Notes under the pieces: model-generated
Seen by the model: only the letters and a program-made list of their open reading frames with translations
Told to the model about the DNA's origin: nothing
Databases searched by the model: none
Shown: positions 59,400 to 64,000 of the stretch, piece after piece
Layout of the letters: every line of letters starts with the position of its first letter
Position numbering within the stretch: position 1 is the first letter of the stretch
Position numbers and translations under genes: made by a program
DNA from: Cryptomeria japonica
Taxonomy: Eukaryota > Streptophyta > Pinopsida > Cupressales > Cupressaceae
Assembly (NCBI RefSeq): GCF_030272615.1
Contig: NC_081405.1
Coordinates: 316,813,541 to 316,877,540 of the forward strand
Length of the DNA: 64,000 nt
Direction: 5' to 3'

Positions 59400-60420
59400 A
59401 GATGATAGTTACATTACTAGATTGAATTGCTAAATCAATGTCACTCTTCTTCTTCCTCTTTGAAGTACTAGATCTAGCTGAAGGTGTTGTCTTTGGTGCT
59501 TGCTTCTATGTCAGTATTTTGAGTGTAACCTTCCTAACCGGTTGCTTTTTAGCTTCTACCTTTGTTTCCTTTGTTCTTTTCCTAATAGCCCTCTTACATG
59601 CCAATGGCGTATCATCCTTAGATTTAGATTCTATAGTAACAAGCTCAATGTGTACTTTAGGATTCTTCCTCTTCTGACCTTTCTCTTGGACAACATCAAT
59701 TAATGCTTTAATGTCCCTTCAAACTTTCTCCACAAATTTTCTAGATTTTGCTTCTTTCTTCTCTCTTTTCTTTTGGTTGAGCTTTGTTTCAACCTCATGT
59801 GTTTTATTTTGTCCAGTACCACAAGACTTCTCTACCTCATCAATTGGTGCATCAATCAACATTTTTGCATAGGCATCAAGAATTTGTGTATCCACCAAAT
59901 AGCCCATTTCCTCAATCCAAATCTTTCGGGGCTTAACTTCTTCCATAAGTGTTTCATCCTTCTTCATCATGAAGCATTATATCAGTTGAATATTTTTCTA
60001 CAATATGCTCAGGTACCCTTACCCTAGACCTCATATATTTCTAGAATACTTTGAAATATCCCCAAACTTTGTCATCTCTCTGACTTCCTAAAGCAGCAAT
60101 TGACTGTTTCAATTGTCTCCCTACCGGGATGTCAAATGCCCACTACCTTTTACCAAAACTAGGTATATCATTCATGAAAATAAAATCAACAAAACTATCA
60201 AGTTGCCTTATTGGAAGGTTCCCTTCTTTTCACCCTTAATCTTTCTAAGGTTTATTAACAACTCATCTAGCATCCAACCACATAGATCTAATTTCACAAA
60301 AATAGGAATAGATGATGATCCCACTTCCATTTTTAAAGATAAATACCTTTGATCGCTCTTAGTGAAAACCTCCAACAAATTCTTCCAAACCTCAGTGAAA
60401 TCACTCAAGAAGAAATCTGA
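59400..60420 (-). pseudogene. Unknown protein remnant of Copia-C with basic tail
   Basis: Two readable pieces, 60208-60408 and 59719-59970, lie in one region broken by stops. The first has FTEVWKNLLEVFTKSDQRYL, then MEVGSSSIPIFVKLDLCGWM and LLINLRKIKGEKKG. The second has RKIWIEEMGYLVDTQILDAY and a Lys/Glu-rich stretch (NQKKREKKEAKSRK). Basic clusters (CKRAIRKRTK and KRKK-like) continue towards 59430, as in a nuclear or nucleic-acid-binding protein. I do not recognise the family. It lies where pol would be in an autonomous element and may be a captured sequence or an element-specific accessory gene. Confidence 0.45.
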
Positions 60421-60703
60421 TTTCTCTTAATTGCCTTGGTTCGCTCTTAGTTGCTCTGAAATTGATCTGAATGCAAGGTGATAAAAAATGAAGTCAATTC
60501 AACCTTTTAACCTCCATGAAAAACCCTAATCTTCCATTGACATAAATGGCTGTCACTAAAAGATATCGAATCTCACACATAACATATCCATGCCAGATAA
60601 TCATCTCCAATATTTGGAACATCTTCCAAAACCTCTTCCCGGGGCATATACAACATCTTCATAAATTTTTCCTACCCCTAAGGCATCTGCCTTAGTTACT
60701 GGA

Positions 60704-61220
60704 CTAGCTACCTGTTGCTGCAGGAGTAGCCTCCTTTGTCGGATAAGTTACTGGGACATTTTCATTTGATGATTGTTCTTCAGTCTTCCTAACCCATCTC
60801 TGAGTATGATCTTGCCATATTTCACTAACCTTCTCTTTTCCTTTCTCATTTGATCGTTCATTACCAACCAGTGGATTTCTGCTTCTACAAAATTTAGCAA
60901 TATTTCCAACCTCATTACATGCATAAAATATAACATTGTTCCTTTGAATTGCTTTTCTAAAATCAGTGAAATTGCTTGACCTCCACTGATCAGCCATATG
61001 TCCAAACATTCCACATGCATAGCATTTAAAATTGATTCCATGATCTTCTATTTTATGACCATAATTATTATATTTAGAACATTTACTGGGAGCAGAATCA
61101 GGGTTCACATTTGGTCTGTTTCCACATTATCTAGCCATGTGACCAAATTTGTTCCAAACAAAACATCTACCATTGAATTTATAAGCATTAAATTGCCTTA
61201 CCTATGCCTTATGGTTTGAT
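60704..61220 (-). pseudogene. Copia-C gag-like segment with four decayed zinc knuckles
   Basis: In one minus-strand frame the knuckles are CFVWNKFGHMAR-stop-C, CSKYNNYGHKIEDH, CYACGMFGHMADQW and YACNEVGNIAKFC. Each has lost at least one metal-binding residue (Cys to Trp, Tyr or His, His to Asn), so none matches CCHC fully. The spacing C-x2-C-x4-H-x4-C is still clear. Multi-knuckle gag of this style is common in SIRE/Tork-like copia elements. The tail to 60704 is Ser/Thr-rich. Confidence 0.72.
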
Positions 61221-61349
61221 ATTCATTAGGAATATCGAAACTCTATCCTTGCTCAAATCCAAGTCAACTAGAATCTCCAATATGCCTTTGTCTCTTGAAT
61301 AACTCATCTAGTTGTGTTGAGCTAATCTTGAATTTTTCTTTATACTCAC

Positions 61350-61863
61350 TTGTAGTAGTTAAATCTTCTCTTAGAATTATCATTTGTCTCTCAAGCTCTT
61401 GTTCATTGCTCTAGGATTGTACTAAATCATCTCTCACCATATCATTCTCATGAACCAACCTATCACATTCTTCAAATTTGTTCTTCAGGGAGACAACAAG
61501 ATTTTCTTCCTTTTTCTTTTTGTCCTCAATCCCCTTGGACATCCTCATAGTTATAACTTGCATTTCATTTTTTATAACCATGTTCTCCTGACTCAATTTC
61601 TGACGTTGTTCCTTAAGTGCATATTTCTCTTCATCATCCTGACTTTGCAAAAGTTCCTTCCTCCTAGCCTGAACACATGATAGCCTCTCTTGTAGGACAA
61701 GAATGAATTCCTTAGCAGAATTCAATTCATCTTGTAGCTTTAAGTTCTTCAATCTTTTAGCATCATAGTCTTCAAGTGACATCTCAAGTTTCTTCTCAAA
61801 AGCCATATCCATGGATTCCAGATTCAGGATCTTCCTCAAGCTATTAAACTTCTTCCGAGGCAT
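61350..61863 (-). pseudogene. Copia-C coiled-coil protein (gag N-terminal part)
   Basis: Begins MPRKKFNSLRKILNLES right after the PBS. A long, highly charged alpha-helical stretch of about 140 residues follows, with heptad-like Leu/Ile/Met spacing (LKLQDELNSAKEFILVLQER, then NKFEECDRLVHEND). A stop near 61411 interrupts it, after which QELERQMIILREDL continues. It leads to an LDELF-RQR segment and then the zinc knuckles, as in SIRE-like gag. The globular gag core seen in Copia-A is missing, so this is an abbreviated gag. Confidence 0.68.
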
Positions 61864-61866
61864 AAG

Positions 61867-61880
61867 GCTTTGATACCAAT
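61867..61880 (-). promoter_or_regulatory. Copia-C primer binding site
   Basis: Minus strand ATTGGTATCAAAGC directly follows the 5' LTR end CCAACA; it differs from the Met-tRNA PBS by one base (CAAAG for CAGAG). Confidence 0.8.
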
Positions 61881-62750
61881 TGTTGGAATCCAATAAAGTT
61901 GAGAGGGGGGGTGAATCAATGTTAAACTAGAATGATTAATCTTAGCCTTATTAAAACAAGCATACACCAATGAGTATACCGATACATATAAAATTGAAAG
62001 AAGTAAAGAAACCAAAAGGTCAATCACAGAAATGAGAACCATAATATACAAAATTATATGCGGAAAACCTCAAAGAGGAAAAACCACAGTGGGATTTGTG
62101 ACCCACAATATCAATCCACTGGCCATATGAAGAGATATTATAAAATACGAGGGGCTTGCACTTGCTAGAAGGCTTACATCCTAGAGCACACTGCTCAATC
62201 ACAAAAGGAGCCTCATTGAATACATAAAATCTAGACTACAATCCAGAGAAATGTTGAATTTATAAGATAGCATCTTCTATGCTAGAGTACAATTCTAGTT
62301 TAAGGTCTGTCCATTCCGGTATGAAACCCTAAACTCTTTACCAAAATAACCCTTACATAAAATTCCTCACATACATAATCTCTCTAGCATATTCCTTCCA
62401 ATTGACCTATATACCCTATATAAATTTACATTCCTTATGTCGGCTTACAAATATATATACAATATGAAATTACATGTTGGTCAGATAACATAAATGTATA
62501 AGTATCAAAATCAATTGTCGATGTCGGATCCAAGAGATGTCGGCCTCCAATATCGATAACCTTAACTAAACCATGTCGTCCTGCATTGTTGGTAGCCAAA
62601 GAAATCCTTTTGTCATGTCAGTCTTGGTGAAGTGTCTATGAAGTCCTTGATGGTACACAACTGAACCAAAACATGAAGCTGGAACACAATACCATGGTGC
62701 CATCAATGACAGCATAGTGAAACCAACCAATTGAGTGTCAATTGCCAACA
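61881..62750 (-). repeat. Copia-C 5' LTR, 870 bp
   Basis: TGTTGGAATC to TTGCCAACA on the plus strand. Landmarks: GCGGAAAACC ... CCACAGTGGGAT ... ACCCACAA near 62060, and GTGCCATCAATGACAGC near 62695. Clearly alignable with 58194-59088 but with many substitutions. Confidence 0.82.
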
Positions 62751-63448
62751 GTTTTTGTCTCCAATGATCTGATTTTTAGAATCATTAAGCCTTACATACC
62801 TTGGTGTTTTTTGATTTTGATGTTCTTTGTGCTGCTCTTTAGTTACAGTTGAGTTTTTTGATGATGTCGAGGTAACTGTTTCAATATTTTGTTTTGCTAT
62901 AGGTACTACCAGTTTAGTTATGATCATTTCCACTATCGGTTCACTATCATAAGATTTAGCTTGGTCTTTGTACTCGTCATCTACTCTCACATTAGCACTC
63001 TCCACAATTCTTTGCAATCTTTTGTTATAACATCTATAAGCTTTTCTTTTAGTTTAATAACCAAGAAATATTCCTTTATCACATCTAGGGTCAAACTTTC
63101 CAATGGAATCATCTCTTTTGATATATCAATTACTTTCAAAGATTCAGAAATATTTAAGTAGGGATATGATCAAATTATAATTCATAAGGGGTCTTACCGG
63201 TATCTCCTTTGATATGAACTTTGTTGAATGTATAAACTATTGTACTTACTGCTTCTCTCCAGTAGATATGAGGAAAATTAGTTTCCATCATCATGCTTCT
63301 AGTTGCATCCAAAATGGTTTTATTCTTTTTTTCCACAATGCCATTATGCTAAGGTGTCTAGGGTGAAGATAATTGTCTTGTAATGCATTTTTATCACAAT
63401 AATTGTAAAATTCACTACCTTGATCTGATCTCAGACACTTGATTTTCA
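62751..63448 (-). pseudogene. Copia-D integrase C-terminal part and linker
   Basis: The piece at 62751-63017 reads IVESANVRVDDEYKD and ends KTPRYVRLNDSKNQIIGDKN, where Copia-C is inserted; the same linker in Copia-A ends IIGDKNKGVMNRRR. Upstream, 63050-63448 holds frame-broken integrase C-terminal sequence matching Copia-A 18198-18479 (minus-strand SPYELWF-like and FDPRCDKGIFLG-like wording). Many stops. Confidence 0.7.
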
Positions 63449-64000
63449 TTATATCTCTATCTCAATCATAGCTTTAAAGATCTTGAATTTCTCAAAGGCT
63501 TCAGATTTATCCCTTAGAAAAGTGACCATCATTATACAATAGTCATCAATGATTAATATAAAATATATATCACCTTGAAAGCTTCTTGTATTAGCAAGAC
63601 CACATAGGTCAGTATGAATCAAATCAGGAACATCATTATATTTGGTAGGTATGCTCTTAAAAGAAGTTCTGATTTGTTTACCCATTTGACATTCTTTGCA
63701 TACCAGATTATGAGGCTTCACAATCCTAGGTAAATCTCTAACTGTCTTAGTTGAACTGATCTTTACAATGCAATCAAAATTTACATGACACAACCTTTTA
63801 TGCCATAGCCAACTTTCATAAATATGTGTAATCAAACATGTTTTTCATTAGAGTTCAAATGAAAGATGTTACCTTTTGGTTATGTACCCGTCGCAATCTC
63901 CAAACCTGATTTGCTAATGATTTTTCACTTTCCATACTTGAATTGTAATTGAAATCCTCTATCTACCAACTATCCTACACTCAAAATATTATGCTTTATA
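63449..64000 (-). pseudogene. Copia-D GAG-pre-integrase and integrase core
   Basis: WLWHKRLCHVNFDCIVKISS and CKECQMGKQ give the HHCC zinc finger. LIHTDLCGLANTRSFQGD holds the first catalytic Asp, followed by LIIDDYCIMMVTFLRDKSEA. Compared with Copia-A, LCGP has become LCGL. The end of the window (63840-64000) continues into the segment between protease and integrase in a broken frame. Confidence 0.83.

Larger units (their letters stand above)
58194..62750 (-). mobile_element. Copia-C: non-autonomous LTR element nested in Copia-D pol
   Basis: LTRs at 58194-59088 and 61881-62750, PPT at 59089-59103 and PBS at 61867-61880 define a 4.56 kb element in minus orientation. It lies exactly between the Copia-D IIGDKN segment (62751 onward) and the V-I-T-R-R-R segment (before 58194). 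The left LTR lacks its last ~20 bases and the adjoining TSD, so the duplication cannot be confirmed. The 2.8 kb interior encodes a coiled coil, four decayed zinc knuckles and an unknown basic protein, but no protease, integrase or RT. It needs proteins from another element to move. Confidence 0.78.
57085..64000 (-). mobile_element. Copia-D: Ty1/copia element, truncated left, continuing past window
   Basis: Copia pol is read leftward from the right edge: GAG-pre-integrase and integrase (62751-64000), then RT (57085-58193). Copia-C is inserted between them. At the left, similarity stops abruptly after KNDDFTIV (near 57085), where the Y-T-D-x-D-W-A-G motif should follow. RNase H, PPT and 3' LTR are missing. 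The gag and 5' LTR would lie beyond 64000. It is related to but distinct from Copia-A. Confidence 0.8.

Overview
The window looks like intergenic nuclear DNA from a seed plant with a large, repeat-filled genome. A gymnosperm is plausible, but nothing here fixes the species. It is AT-rich, and almost every recognisable reading frame is a broken retrotransposon gene. I found no intact host gene, tRNA, rRNA or CRISPR array. What can be read is a stack of nested transposable elements, several with exact boundaries: terminal repeats starting TG and ending CA, target-site duplications (TSDs), primer binding sites (PBS) and polypurine tracts (PPT).

Layout. 1-1018: the 3' end of a LINE ORF2. 2194-6733: a 4.5 kb solo LTR. 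8107-13640: a duplicated block built on a ~135-bp tandem repeat, one copy split by a LINE-like retroposon. 14001-29884: Copia-A, a complete but decayed Ty1/copia element on the minus strand. It is interrupted in RNase H by a 638-bp TIR element and in gag by an 8 kb Ty3/gypsy-type element that codes only for gag and protease. 29885-34468: mostly unassigned, with a diverged LTR remnant near 33.4-34.0 kb. 34469-36520: the truncated 3' end of Copia-B. 36521-40014: unassigned. 40015-52767: a complete Ty3/gypsy chromovirus, minus strand, with unusually long LTRs of ~3.96 kb and a perfect TSD. 53579-55016: a copia-type solo LTR with a perfect TSD. 57085-64000: Copia-D, truncated on the left and running off the window on the right, split by Copia-C, a gag-like non-autonomous element.

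How the pieces relate. Three elements have lost or never had what they need to move: the gag-protease gypsy element, Copia-C and the TIR element. Each sits inside a pol-bearing copia element. Copia-C keeps a leader next to its PBS that resembles the Copia-A leader, which suggests trans-mobilisation. All copia LTRs here share short conserved blocks although the rest of their sequence has diverged. The chromovirus and the solo LTR at 2194 share a TATA-plus-conserved-block module that probably marks their promoter.

The most unusual structure is in the gypsy element inside Copia-A. Its left LTR is followed by a 287-bp piece of Copia-A gag that also follows its right LTR, so the 5-bp TSD occurs three times. 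I found no convincing new gene system. The findings concern element architecture, non-autonomous parasites and LTR-internal repeats. All divergence statements are by eye.
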